A stretch of 64,000 nt of DNA from Bradyrhizobium hereditatis. GTDB lineage: Bacteria; Pseudomonadota; Alphaproteobacteria; Rhizobiales; Xanthobacteraceae. Positions 44,493-52,528 of this stretch are shown here, in pieces (the first letter of the stretch is position 1; the number at the start of each line of letters is the position of its first letter). The stretch covers positions 1 to 64,000 of the forward strand of contig NZ_JAGKJK010000002.1 in NCBI RefSeq assembly GCF_020329435.1, given 5' to 3'. The position numbers and the translations under genes were made by a program. Under the pieces are notes generated by a model that was not told where the DNA came from, did not search any database, and worked only from the letters and a program-made list of their open reading frames with translations.

Positions 44493-45323
44493 TTAGGCCC
44501 GCCTGCGCAGGACGTCCCAGAGCAAATAGAATAGGAATATAGAATTATATCGGAGATAACGCGGGCCCAGTCGGAGCGGCTCCTTGCTTAACCGGTAAGC
44601 CCAGGTCAACCCCATCCGTTGCATCCACGGCGGAGCGAACGACTGGCGGCCGCTGAGCAGCGCAAATGCATCTCCCACCGCGAGGAACACACCGCGCCGG
44701 TACCGCGCCTGATTGTCGATGATCCACCGTTCCATCCGCACGCCGGGCAACGCGACCCACACGAAATCCGGATCGGCGTTATTGATGGTATCGGCGAACG
44801 AAACCTCGTCGGCCTCTGTGAAGGGCCGAAACGGCGGGCTAAGCATGCCTACAATTTTAATATCCGGTTGCAATTGGACCAGCGCGCGTCGCAGCTCCAC
44901 GAGGCATTCCTCGGAATCACCGAAAAAAAAATGCCGCCAGGGTCGAGGCGTGTGCCGCAATGTGTGTCGCATAAAATATGGACCATATACCCGGTCCTTC
45001 AGGCCGGCTCCGCGAAAGTTGAGCGCCCAAACCACCGGCATCCCGTCCGGCAACACCAGGTCGAAACGGGCCAGTACCCGGGCGAATTCGGAGTTGTGCC
45101 GGGCCTCGCCAAGGATGTGAGTGTTGGATGGACAGACCGCTGTGGCCCGCGGTTCACGAGCGAGCGCCTTGATTCGCTCCAGCGCGGAATCGTAAGTGAC
45201 ACAAGCGACGGCCGTTCCCAAAAGCACGATGGAGTCCAATGATCCATTAGTTGAATACGCCGCATCGGGCTGCGCGCAGCAGGAGAGACCGGCATAGGTC
45301 GGGTTTTCACTCACAATTGCCAT
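44493..45323 (-). CDS. WecG/TagA/CpsF-family glycosyltransferase
   Basis: From the ATG at 45323 the 276-residue protein carries the GT26 signature: TAVCPSNTHILGEARHNSEF, LARFDLVLPDGMPVVWALNF, FFFGDSEECLVELRRALVQL and ADPDFVWVALPGVRMERW with FLAVGDAFALLSG. GT26 enzymes add N-acetylmannosamine(-uronate) or similar sugars to undecaprenyl-linked acceptors. A C-terminal hydrophobic tail (YNSIFLFYLLWDVLRRR) suits membrane association. The start overlaps the end of the dehydrogenase gene by 13 bases. A stop-containing fragment of a paralogue lies at 36999. Confidence 0.85.
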   Translation of the reverse strand: MAIVSENPTYAGLSCCAQPDAAYSTNGSLDSIVLLGTAVACVTYDSALERIKALAREPRATAVCPSNTHILGEARHNSEFARVLARFDLVLPDGMPVVWALNFRGAGLKDRVYGPYFMRHTLRHTPRPWRHFFFGDSEECLVELRRALVQLQPDIKIVGMLSPPFRPFTEADEVSFADTINNADPDFVWVALPGVRMERWIIDNQARYRRGVFLAVGDAFALLSGRQSFAPPWMQRMGLTWAYRLSKEPLRLGPRYLRYNSIFLFYLLWDVLRRRA

Positions 45324-46564
45324 GGCGTGAAGACCCTGTTTCCCGCGGTAACGGCTAAGTCCCGGTACTGAGGCCAGGGACAACAAATAACGACGAGATC
45401 CACACCGGGATCTTTTTTGAATTCGTCCCAGTTCGAGATCATCTCGAACTCGTGGAGGCTCGGAGCATTGACAGGGGTTGCAGCGAAGTCATGGACGAGG
45501 ACGCGATTGCCGCGCCGTTTGAGCCGTTGCGCCAGAAAAAGTCCCGCCGCTTCCTCGGTAATATACGTGTTCGGCTTGTACGCAACGCCGAGAACCGCAA
45601 CCACGTCGCCTGGCCTGGTCATTTCCTCTATTTTCTCGACCAACTCTTCCTTGGTTCGCTCGTTCACCCGGTCCGAAGCCTCTGCGAGCGGCGCTTCCAG
45701 TCCGACCTGCCGCGCAGTGTAAGCCAGCAGACGGTTGTCGCGCGGGAAACAGGGGCCTCCATAGCTTAAACCGGCGCGCAGGTATTTTTTCCCAATACGG
45801 CTGTCGTTGCCGAGAGCGTCGAGTATTGCATGAATATCGGCCTGTGGATGACGCGCTGCAATAAGCCGCAACTGATTGGTAAAGCTGATCTTCATGGTGA
45901 TGTAGCTGTTCAGCGAAATTTTCGTCAGCTCCGCGCTGACGATGGACATGCGCGCGATCCGCGGTGAATTGCGGTTGTATTTCCTGTAGAGGTGTTCCAG
46001 GGCCGCGCCGCCTTGGGGATCCGATTCGCCAATCAACACCAGGTCCGGTTCCAGCAAACCATTGATCACGTCGCCCAGTGCAATGAATTCGGGATTGTAA
46101 CAGACGCTGAAATCCCGGCCGCAAATACCATCGAGCTCGCGTTCTAACGTCGGAATTAGAACCGCATCGATGGCGCCGGGCGTGGTCGTTGAACTGCAAA
46201 CAAACAGATGATTCTTCTTGCCGGCGTCCTTCATTGCCCTGGCCACCGGCTGCATGGCCTTCAACAAAAATTCGTTCGAAAAACTACCGTCCGGAAGGCT
46301 CGGGGACGGGGGAATAAAGAACGTGACATCCGTAGCAACAGTTTCTCGGGCATCGAGAGTGGCACGAAATCGTGACTGTCCGGCTCGGATAGTTTCGGCG
46401 AGTAGCGGCTCATCTAGCGGCGCGAGACCCTCGTTGATCTTTCTGACCTTCTCCTGATCAATGTCCACTCCCACAACTTCAAAACCGCGTGCTGCCAGAG
46501 TCGCAGCTATGCACGCGCCCAGTTTCCCCAAACCGCAAACCGAAGCGGTCTTGATCGAGTTCAT
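45311..46564 (-). CDS. nucleotide-sugar dehydrogenase (UDP-glucose/GDP-mannose dehydrogenase family)
   Basis: From the ATG at 46564 (MNSIKTASVCGLGKLGACIA) the 417-residue enzyme has the N-terminal NAD fold, YNPEFIALGDV, a central helix with ELTKISLNSYITMKISFTN and the catalytic Cys in GLSYGGPCFPRDNRLLAYTA. The C-terminal domain has VLGVAYKPNTYITEEAAG. These enzymes oxidise a hexose C6 twice to a uronate. UDP-glucuronate would feed the UDP-xylose synthase at 24926, but UDP-HexNAc or GDP-mannose cannot be excluded. A longer start at 46630 would overlap the preceding gene by 25 bases. Confidence 0.85.
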   Translation of the reverse strand: MNSIKTASVCGLGKLGACIAATLAARGFEVVGVDIDQEKVRKINEGLAPLDEPLLAETIRAGQSRFRATLDARETVATDVTFFIPPSPSLPDGSFSNEFLLKAMQPVARAMKDAGKKNHLFVCSSTTTPGAIDAVLIPTLERELDGICGRDFSVCYNPEFIALGDVINGLLEPDLVLIGESDPQGGAALEHLYRKYNRNSPRIARMSIVSAELTKISLNSYITMKISFTNQLRLIAARHPQADIHAILDALGNDSRIGKKYLRAGLSYGGPCFPRDNRLLAYTARQVGLEAPLAEASDRVNERTKEELVEKIEEMTRPGDVVAVLGVAYKPNTYITEEAAGLFLAQRLKRRGNRVLVHDFAATPVNAPSLHEFEMISNWDEFKKDPGVDLVVICCPWPQYRDLAVTAGNRVFTPWQL

Positions 46565-46605
46565 GTCGGGTGAAAGTTCACCTCGACGTCGCTCGGTTAC
46601 GCGGG

Positions 46606-47820
46606 CTATCTCGATACTGTCTGCGAACATGAGGATTCCCCCAAGTACATGAAGGTGTCATCCGTCAATGAGCCATTCTTGAGCACCTGTTCTGCGATCG
46701 CGACACCGCCGGCATTCGATGCAGCCTTGTCCGCCGTTGCGCGCGCGCCGGCCTGGATGGAGGAAAGAGAGGCTCGGGGGCACGCGTCAATGGAGGCGCG
46801 TTCGAGCCAGATTTCGCGCCACCACAAATGGATGCTGCGAGGACAGAACATCCGCTTACCGTGATAGAGCGCTTTGCAGCTGACGCCTTCCAGAATAACC
46901 GCCGGCGTCTTCATCCGCCTCAGTTGTCCCGTTTGTTCGTCCACGAAGCGTTCGACGCAGGCTTTGACGCGAAAGACCTTGCCGCAGAATGGCACAAGCT
47001 CGGCGTCGAACCTGAGACCTCTGTTCGAAAGGCCGACGTCCAGCGTCGCAAGGATTTCTCCATAGGATCTTACCCGCACCAAGTCGCCCGGCCGAAGACC
47101 GAGATCGCGTCTGGGCGTGGGCTGACCGAGCGGGATCGCTCCCCTCAATCGCGGGAACGGAACACCGCCGGTGAGAGCCTGGATTCGATTATATAGCCAA
47201 CGGGCTGGGCCTCCCCATCTGTCGCTGAAGGCCAGCGTTCCATAGTAGTAGAACAAATACAAAAAGCCGCGAGCTATCTCCGGCAACGTTGTGTTGCCTG
47301 ACCGATATGAATCCACATACTGGCGGACATCCCACAAACTGAGCGGTGTCGTATAGTTGAGCAGTTCGGTGGCCTGACAGCAATATCTGGCTTCTCCGTC
47401 GGAGCCTCGGCGCTTTGTGGCGCCTAGGACGTCGCTTTCCGTGCAACGTGGCGGTGAACGCGCCTCCTCGCTCGGCGACTGGACGGGTTTCGGCACGTAC
47501 TGGACCTTCCCAGGCCCGTCGACGGGTTTGAGCCAGGCGCTCTTCCAGAATATGAGGCAGCCGGCCTGACATCCACCGTACGCCTGACCATCGCAGCGGA
47601 GACTGAGATGGAATCCGTCTTGCAGGCGTCGCCCTGCATACTGCCCGCTGACCGTATCGCACGTCTTGTACGCGCTCTTGTAAATACGAAAGCGGTGACC
47701 GCAATATCTGAACATTTGCGGCATGAAGGGGAGACCTTCGAGGCGTCCATCCTTGTCGAGTGTCCTGAGAATGTCCTCCTTGCTCAAGACCTCTACCCAG
47801 TCGCCTGCACACGCTTTCAT
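46606..47820 (-). CDS. protein with two copies of a cysteine-rich domain, unknown function
   Basis: This 404-residue protein repeats one domain. Copy 1 (about 5-95) reads GDWVEVLSKEDILRTLDKDG, FRYCGHRFRIYKSAYKTCDT, LRCDGQAYGGCQAGCLIFWK. Copy 2 (about 245-345) reads GDLVRVRSYGEILATLDVGL, PFCGKVFRVKACVERFVDEQ, GVSCKALYHG, CPRSIHLWWREIWLER. Shared features are a Gly-Asp-x-Val strand, EIL-x-TLD, a CG-x-x-FR strand, further Cys and a final Trp-Lys/Arg-Glu/Ser-x-W-L. The cysteine spacing suggests a metal site in an SH3-like barrel, which is inference. A helical linker joins the copies. I cannot assign a function. It is upstream of the dehydrogenase gene in the exopolysaccharide operon. Confidence 0.65.
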   Translation of the reverse strand: MKACAGDWVEVLSKEDILRTLDKDGRLEGLPFMPQMFRYCGHRFRIYKSAYKTCDTVSGQYAGRRLQDGFHLSLRCDGQAYGGCQAGCLIFWKSAWLKPVDGPGKVQYVPKPVQSPSEEARSPPRCTESDVLGATKRRGSDGEARYCCQATELLNYTTPLSLWDVRQYVDSYRSGNTTLPEIARGFLYLFYYYGTLAFSDRWGGPARWLYNRIQALTGGVPFPRLRGAIPLGQPTPRRDLGLRPGDLVRVRSYGEILATLDVGLSNRGLRFDAELVPFCGKVFRVKACVERFVDEQTGQLRRMKTPAVILEGVSCKALYHGKRMFCPRSIHLWWREIWLERASIDACPRASLSSIQAGARATADKAASNAGGVAIAEQVLKNGSLTDDTFMYLGESSCSQTVSR

Positions 47821-48319
47821 GCCAACGTCCCATCAGTCCGGAAAGGTGACCTTCGAGCTACTGACTACGAACACCAACAGCCGCTGACATGGCGACCGTG
47901 GTCCCCTTGGTCAGACTTTAAACCGATCTCTTTGATGAGCCAGATTTCGAAAAAGGCGACATGACTATTCTTAAGGGGTATTCCTTACGAGGATGTCGGG
48001 CGCAGTGCAGAACAACAGCCCCCGCGCAAGATGTCATGCAAAAGCACAAGGACATCCAATGGCCTCGTGGCATCGCTGCGCTGGATGTCGCGATATGGCG
48101 ACATCGATCTGATCTGAAAAGCTGACGGGGTTACGACTGGACACATCGCTTCCGAAAGATCGCCGATGGCTGGCTGAAGTACCATCATCAGGGACGGGGC
48201 CAGCACGCCGAGCAAGAGTGACGAGCGTAGCCAGGAAGCGTGTTCATCCCCAAAAACTCCCTTCGTCATCAAGCCGTCCAGCCGGCGCCGTCATCGGGCC
48301 CCATAGATGAACCTCCCCC
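47821..48319. other. 500-bp intergenic region, one doubtful small frame
   Basis: A 95-codon minus-strand frame at 47985-48272 encodes a peptide with one hydrophobic stretch (SSLLLGVLAPSLMMVLQPAI). It has no recognisable family and no good ribosome site; I do not call it a gene. The region probably carries the promoter of the minus-strand block 43493-47820. Confidence 0.4.
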
Positions 48320-50686
48320 TCACTCTCGCAACGCATTCAAACGATCCTTCGCCTCCTGAATGCCGTCGGCGAGCGCCTTCGCGTAGAGCTCGCGCGCCTT
48401 CGCTACTTCGCCGCGCGCTCCAAAGGCGCGCCAGGCGGATAGAATTGCGGGATCATAGGTCTCCGCAAGCATAAAGCTTGCTTTTGGATTCCCGATCTTG
48501 GCGGCGCGCTCGAGCACGATCCGTGCCGCGCCGACATTTCCCTGGCCAAGCAGCGCACCGGCGCGTGCAATCAATCGCGCCGCTTGCGGATTGCCTTCTG
48601 CCTCGGCGTCTGCAGGCCTCCCCACCGCTGCCGCTTCTTTGGCTTGCATTGCACCTGATCCTGTACGGACGGCGGCTTGGAAATCCACCGCAAGGCCGAC
48701 CGTCACGCGCTCGTCCATGGATCGCCGTACCGATTTAGTATCCTGAGCCATTGCTTCGGTCCTGTGGCGCCCCCGCTGCGGAGATTGTTGCAGCTCCGCG
48801 ATCTCGCGCTCCGCAATCTGCTTGTGCTGCTCGGATTCTGCATCTGTCTTACGGGCTCGTGCTGTCTGCGTCTCGATCTCACTACGAGCCGCCGCAAGCT
48901 CGCTCATCAGCACGGCGACACGAGCCCGCGCCTCCTCGATCGCGCGACGGTGTTGCTCGGTGCTCGCCATCACCTCTTGTCGCGCGGTATCGGCTTCCTT
49001 TACGAGGGCGGCTGTCTTTTTTTTCTCCTCTTGCAGGGACCGTCGCAGTTCCGTGACTTCGCCATCCGCTGCCTGTGTCAACTGGCCGGCTTCTTCGCCC
49101 GCTTGCCGTGCCCGTGCTGAATGCGTCTCGATCTCGGTGCGCGCCGCCGCAAGCTCGCTCATCAGCGCGGCGACACGAGCCCGCGCCTCCTCGATCGCGC
49201 GACGGTGTTGCTCGGTGCTCGCCATCACCGCTTGTCGCGCGGTATCGGCTTCCTTTACGAGGGCGGCTGTCTTTTTTTTCTCCTCTTGCAGGGACCGTCG
49301 CAGTTCCGTGACTTCGCCATCTGCTGCCTGTCTCAACTGGCCGGCTTCTTCGCCCGCTTGCCGTGCCCGTGCTGAATGCGTCTCGATCTCGGTGCGCGCC
49401 GCCGCAAGCTCGCTCATCAGCGCGGCGACACGAGCCCGCGCCTCCTCGATCGCGCGACGGTGTTGCTCGGTGCTCGCCATCACCGCTTGTCGCGCGGCAT
49501 CGGCTTCCTTTACGAGGGCGGCTGTCTTTTTTTTCTCCTCTTGCAGGGACCGTCGCAGTTCCGCGACTTCGCCATCCGCTGCCTGTCTCAACTGGCCGGC
49601 TTCTTCGCCCGCTTGCCGTGCCCGCTCTGAATGCATCTCGATCTCGGTGCGCGCCGCTGCAAGTTCGCTCGCCAGCTTCGCGACACGAGCCCGCTCTTCG
49701 TCAATCGCCCGGCGCTGTTGCTCGGTGCTCGCCATCACCTCTTGTCGCGCGGCATCGGCTTCCTTCACGAAGGCGGCTGTCTTTTTTTGCTCCTCTTGTA
49801 GGGAGCGTCGCAGTTCCGTGACTTCGCCATCCGCTGCCTGTCTCAACTGGCCGGCTTCTTCGCCCGCTTGCCGTGCCCGTGCTGAATGCGTCTCGATCTC
49901 GGTGCGCGCCGCTGCAAGTTCGCTCGCCAGCTTCGCGACACGAGCCCGCTCTTCGTCAATCGCCCGACGCTGTTGCTCGGTGCTCGCCATCACCGCTTGT
50001 CGCGCGGCATCGGCTTCCTTCACGAAGGCGGCTGTCTTTTTTTGCTCCTCTTGTAGGGAGCGTCGCAGTTCCGTGACTTCGCCATCCGCTGCCTGTCTCA
50101 ACTGGCCGGCTTCTTCGCCCGCTTGCCGTGCCCGTGCTGAATGCGTCTCGATCTCGGTGCGCGCCGCTGCAAGTTCGCTGGCAAGCGCGGCGCTATGAGC
50201 GCGCTCCTCGTCGAGCGCGCGGCGATGCTGCTCGGCGTTCGCCGAGATCGCCTGTCGTGTGGCAGCGGCCTGCTTGAGGAGGGTGGCGGTCTTTTCGCGC
50301 TCCTGCTCGAGCGATTGCGCGGCCGCTGCGACTGCCGCCTGCAACTGCGCATGGAGCCCGTCGATTGTGCGCCGGGCCTCGGCCAGTTCATTCGCCAAAG
50401 CCTCTGCCTTCTGCTTGTTCTGCTGGAATTGTCGCGCCTCCGGGGTAGGGAGCGCCACCGACTGCTGAACCTGCACGACGGTCTCCCTCGCCGATCCGCT
50501 TTTCGCCTGGTCGACCTCGGCTCGCTGAGGCGCAGATAATGCAGGGTCACCCGGCTCCGGAAGCGCGAATCGAATTTCTTCCACTACGGCGTGGAAATAG
50601 ACCATTATCGCCGCTGCGATCACGCTTGCGGCTGTCCAAATTGCAAATCGCCGGCCCGCGGGCCCGAACTTGGTTACTTGATCCAT
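48320..50686 (-). CDS. membrane-anchored coiled-coil repeat protein with C-terminal TPR/Sel1-like segment
   Basis: The 788-residue protein has a short cytoplasmic start, one membrane helix (FAIWTAASVIAAAIMVYFHA), and then about 600 residues of Glu/Arg/Ala-rich coiled coil made of 85-residue repeats. Each unit contains RRAIDEERARVA, SELAAARTEIE, RARQAGEEAGQLRQAADGEV and TELRRSLQEE. The C-terminal 90 residues are a TPR/Sel1-like hairpin set (ARAGALLGQGNVGAARIVLE, ARELYAKALADGIQEAK). The topology suggests a long rod projecting into the periplasm, capped by a binding domain. It ends the exopolysaccharide locus, so a scaffold or length-setting role is possible. That is inference; no close functional relative is known to me. 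Confidence 0.75.
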   Translation of the reverse strand: MDQVTKFGPAGRRFAIWTAASVIAAAIMVYFHAVVEEIRFALPEPGDPALSAPQRAEVDQAKSGSARETVVQVQQSVALPTPEARQFQQNKQKAEALANELAEARRTIDGLHAQLQAAVAAAAQSLEQEREKTATLLKQAAATRQAISANAEQHRRALDEERAHSAALASELAAARTEIETHSARARQAGEEAGQLRQAADGEVTELRRSLQEEQKKTAAFVKEADAARQAVMASTEQQRRAIDEERARVAKLASELAAARTEIETHSARARQAGEEAGQLRQAADGEVTELRRSLQEEQKKTAAFVKEADAARQEVMASTEQQRRAIDEERARVAKLASELAAARTEIEMHSERARQAGEEAGQLRQAADGEVAELRRSLQEEKKKTAALVKEADAARQAVMASTEQHRRAIEEARARVAALMSELAAARTEIETHSARARQAGEEAGQLRQAADGEVTELRRSLQEEKKKTAALVKEADTARQAVMASTEQHRRAIEEARARVAALMSELAAARTEIETHSARARQAGEEAGQLTQAADGEVTELRRSLQEEKKKTAALVKEADTARQEVMASTEQHRRAIEEARARVAVLMSELAAARSEIETQTARARKTDAESEQHKQIAEREIAELQQSPQRGRHRTEAMAQDTKSVRRSMDERVTVGLAVDFQAAVRTGSGAMQAKEAAAVGRPADAEAEGNPQAARLIARAGALLGQGNVGAARIVLERAAKIGNPKASFMLAETYDPAILSAWRAFGARGEVAKARELYAKALADGIQEAKDRLNALRE
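48888..50260. repeat. tandem 255-bp (85-codon) repeats inside the coiled-coil gene
   Basis: The motif GCCGCCGCAAGCT (or GCCGCTGCAAGTT) recurs at 48888, 49143, 49398, 49653, 49908 and 50163, exactly 255 bases apart each time. Neighbouring units differ at only a few positions: for example Lys/Gln in QEE(K/Q)KKTAA, and Thr/Ala in the aspartate-anchored segment. Exact 85-codon spacing keeps the reading frame. Copies 48888-49650 form one close subgroup and 49653-50163 another, which suggests stepwise duplication. Confidence 0.9.
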
Positions 50687-51384
50687 TGTTCTCTCGCCGG
50701 GAATATTGCCCCGCCGAAATTGGACACCAGTGCGACGGCGTAAGCTTGCTGGGATCGTCGTTTTTCAACGGCCCAACCGCCGGCCTTAGGCGGACTAGTG
50801 GGCGACTTCGTGAGTCCCGCTCGCATCGTCCTCGAGTATTACGGTTTTGCCGAGTGTTACAGTCTTGCCGTCTCTTGGCGCGGTCTCGATCGGCTGGGGC
50901 ATGAAAAAAGCGCGATCTGACGTGGGGTTACCTAACCCCATTCATGCACAGCCCGCAATGTGCTCAAAGCACCCCTTAGTGTGCTCAAGGTACCCCTTTT
51001 GGTTCTGTTCCAGATAGTCCTTTCGGGGAAGCGCACGCGACGTTGCTTGCCGCTCGCACGTCTGAGGGCTGGCCCCAAACTGGGGAGGGTACTTCGGAAT
51101 AAAACCGGTGAGGCGGCTGTGCCTGCTGGAGTGTTGATCCTGATCTTGCTTGCCTAAGTTCGACAGTGCCGTGGCGGCGATTGGACTTCTTGCGAGCAGC
51201 CTTGGCCGGAGCTGGATGTTTCGCACTCCAGTGCTTTTTGGATTTTGCTCTAGGTTCGATTGGCTAGGCTGATGCTCCTGTTCAACTCCGCTTCGCCTGC
51301 TCGCTCCTGTAGCGTTTGGCCAACCAGATGCGAGGCTACGATCTGAGCACTCCATCCGAGGTGCTGCGCTCGGCAGATTTCAAT
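50687..51384. other. 700-bp intergenic region
   Basis: No gene is supported. A perfect palindrome GGGGTTAcc-TAACCCC lies near 50923-50940. Three short imperfect repeats of a GTGCTCAAxGxACCCCTT type occur at about 50958-50999. Open frames on both strands have no domain. The promoter of the coiled-coil gene should lie at the left end. Confidence 0.4.
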
Positions 51385-51560
51385 TCAAAGCTCGGCAATC
51401 AGCCGGACCACGCTCTGACGTAGCCACGCGTGCGCGGCATCGTGATCGTAGGAAGCATGCCAGAGCAACTGAAAAGGCACCTCCTGCAACTCCACGGGAG
51501 GCGGGCTGAGGCTGAGCCTGAGTTCGGTGGCGAACGGGCGAGCTAGTCGCGCGTGCCGGT
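51385..51560 (-). pseudogene. LysR-type regulator, C-terminal remnant
   Basis: The last 55 residues of a minus-strand frame (LSPPPVELQEVPFQLLWHAS, then YDHDAAHAWLRQSVVRLIAE) resemble the end of LysR effector domains, where a beta strand ending LLWHxRxDxDPAHxWLR is usual. The upstream part of the frame to 51870 is Arg/Ser-rich and not LysR-like, and no HTH domain is nearby. I call it a remnant with modest confidence. Confidence 0.45.
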
Positions 51561-51859
51561 GCACACGTCGTGCAAACGCCGCCCCAGCTGAATGGAGTAC
51601 GCTTTCGTTCCAGTACTCATCGGTCGTTGGTTTTGAAGCTCCTGGACGTGGCGCATCGGCGGTCGACGCCACAGCCACACGGCCCCAGCTCGTCCCTCTA
51701 TCCCCAAGGTGCTGGGGCTTCCTTGGCCTTAGACGTACGCTTGTCAGGTCTTCATGTTCCGCCACTTGGCAGCGGAGATATTGCCTCACTGCAGGGGCAG
51801 CCCTCAACGACCGACGGCGAGCCGCTGTAGTGGTGTCTTGCCCGATTCTGTTGCGCGCT

Positions 51860-52420
51860 TCATTTCGCAACGCGCGCTTCCTCTTTCTTGCTCACATGCC
51901 AGATCAGGACGTGATAGTGTGGCACGTCCACTCCGGGGTGACCCGGGTTGAAGTAGAGATTGACGTGGTCAACTGGTCCGGCGAACCCAGGCGCCTCCAT
52001 TGACTTGTGATCGTCGATGTCTTTTGTCGGGACCATATACAACGTCGCTACCAAACGATCTTTGCGATCGAAGCACAGGAAGGGCCCTAGCGGCAAAGTT
52101 TCGGGTTTGACAAAGACAATGCCAAGCCCAGGAAAGAACTTTGGGAAGTTCACAAACTCGCTGAGCCGCTTGTATCCGTTCTTTTCGGCAATCTTGCGCT
52201 GATTTGGAAGCGAACGAAAGACGTGATACTTTCTGTGCGCTTTGCCGCTTCGGCGAGCGGTTGTTTTTGCTCTCCGGCCCACGTGCAATTGCAAGCTAGT
52301 CGGTGCGAGCGCCTCCCACTGCGCGCGTTCGGCTTGCGCAGGTTGGGCGGCAGGCCGCCTCACGTCGCTGATCAACCCGAGCAATGCAATTAGTGCTGCG
52401 GCGGCAAGTTGATTGCGCAT
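51860..52420 (-). CDS. secreted hypothetical protein
   Basis: From the ATG at 52420 (GGGAGATCTCA upstream) the 186-residue product begins MRNQLAAAALIALLGLISDV, a probable signal peptide. The conserved half is C-terminal: FFPGLGIVFVKPETLPLGPF, ATLYMVPTKDIDDHKSMEAP and HVNLYFNPGHPGVDVPHYHV followed by LIWHVSKKEE. The cluster of His and Asp (DHVNLYF, GVDVPHYHV) suggests a metal site of a kind seen in small periplasmic proteins of unknown role. A frame open to 52471 is less likely to be used. It is the gene after the TAXI protein on the same strand. Confidence 0.6.
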   Translation of the reverse strand: MRNQLAAAALIALLGLISDVRRPAAQPAQAERAQWEALAPTSLQLHVGRRAKTTARRSGKAHRKYHVFRSLPNQRKIAEKNGYKRLSEFVNFPKFFPGLGIVFVKPETLPLGPFLCFDRKDRLVATLYMVPTKDIDDHKSMEAPGFAGPVDHVNLYFNPGHPGVDVPHYHVLIWHVSKKEEARVAK

Positions 52421-52528
52421 TGAGATCTCCCAACGTTTGCTCACCTGCCCTCCTTGCGTTCTCGCCACCACCGCAGGAAATCCTGGAACAATGCTTCGCG
52501 GTCCTGCGGATTGCTGATCGAATGCTGC

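Noticed and set aside
48822..50198. 458-codon plus-strand frame opposite the coiled-coil repeats
   Set aside because: It is the complement of the 255-bp repeats and simply mirrors their periodicity.
50958..51000. Short repeats of GTGCTCAA type as a CRISPR array
   Set aside because: Units are imperfect, about 17-20 bases apart and without constant spacers; nothing resembles a CRISPR repeat or cas gene.
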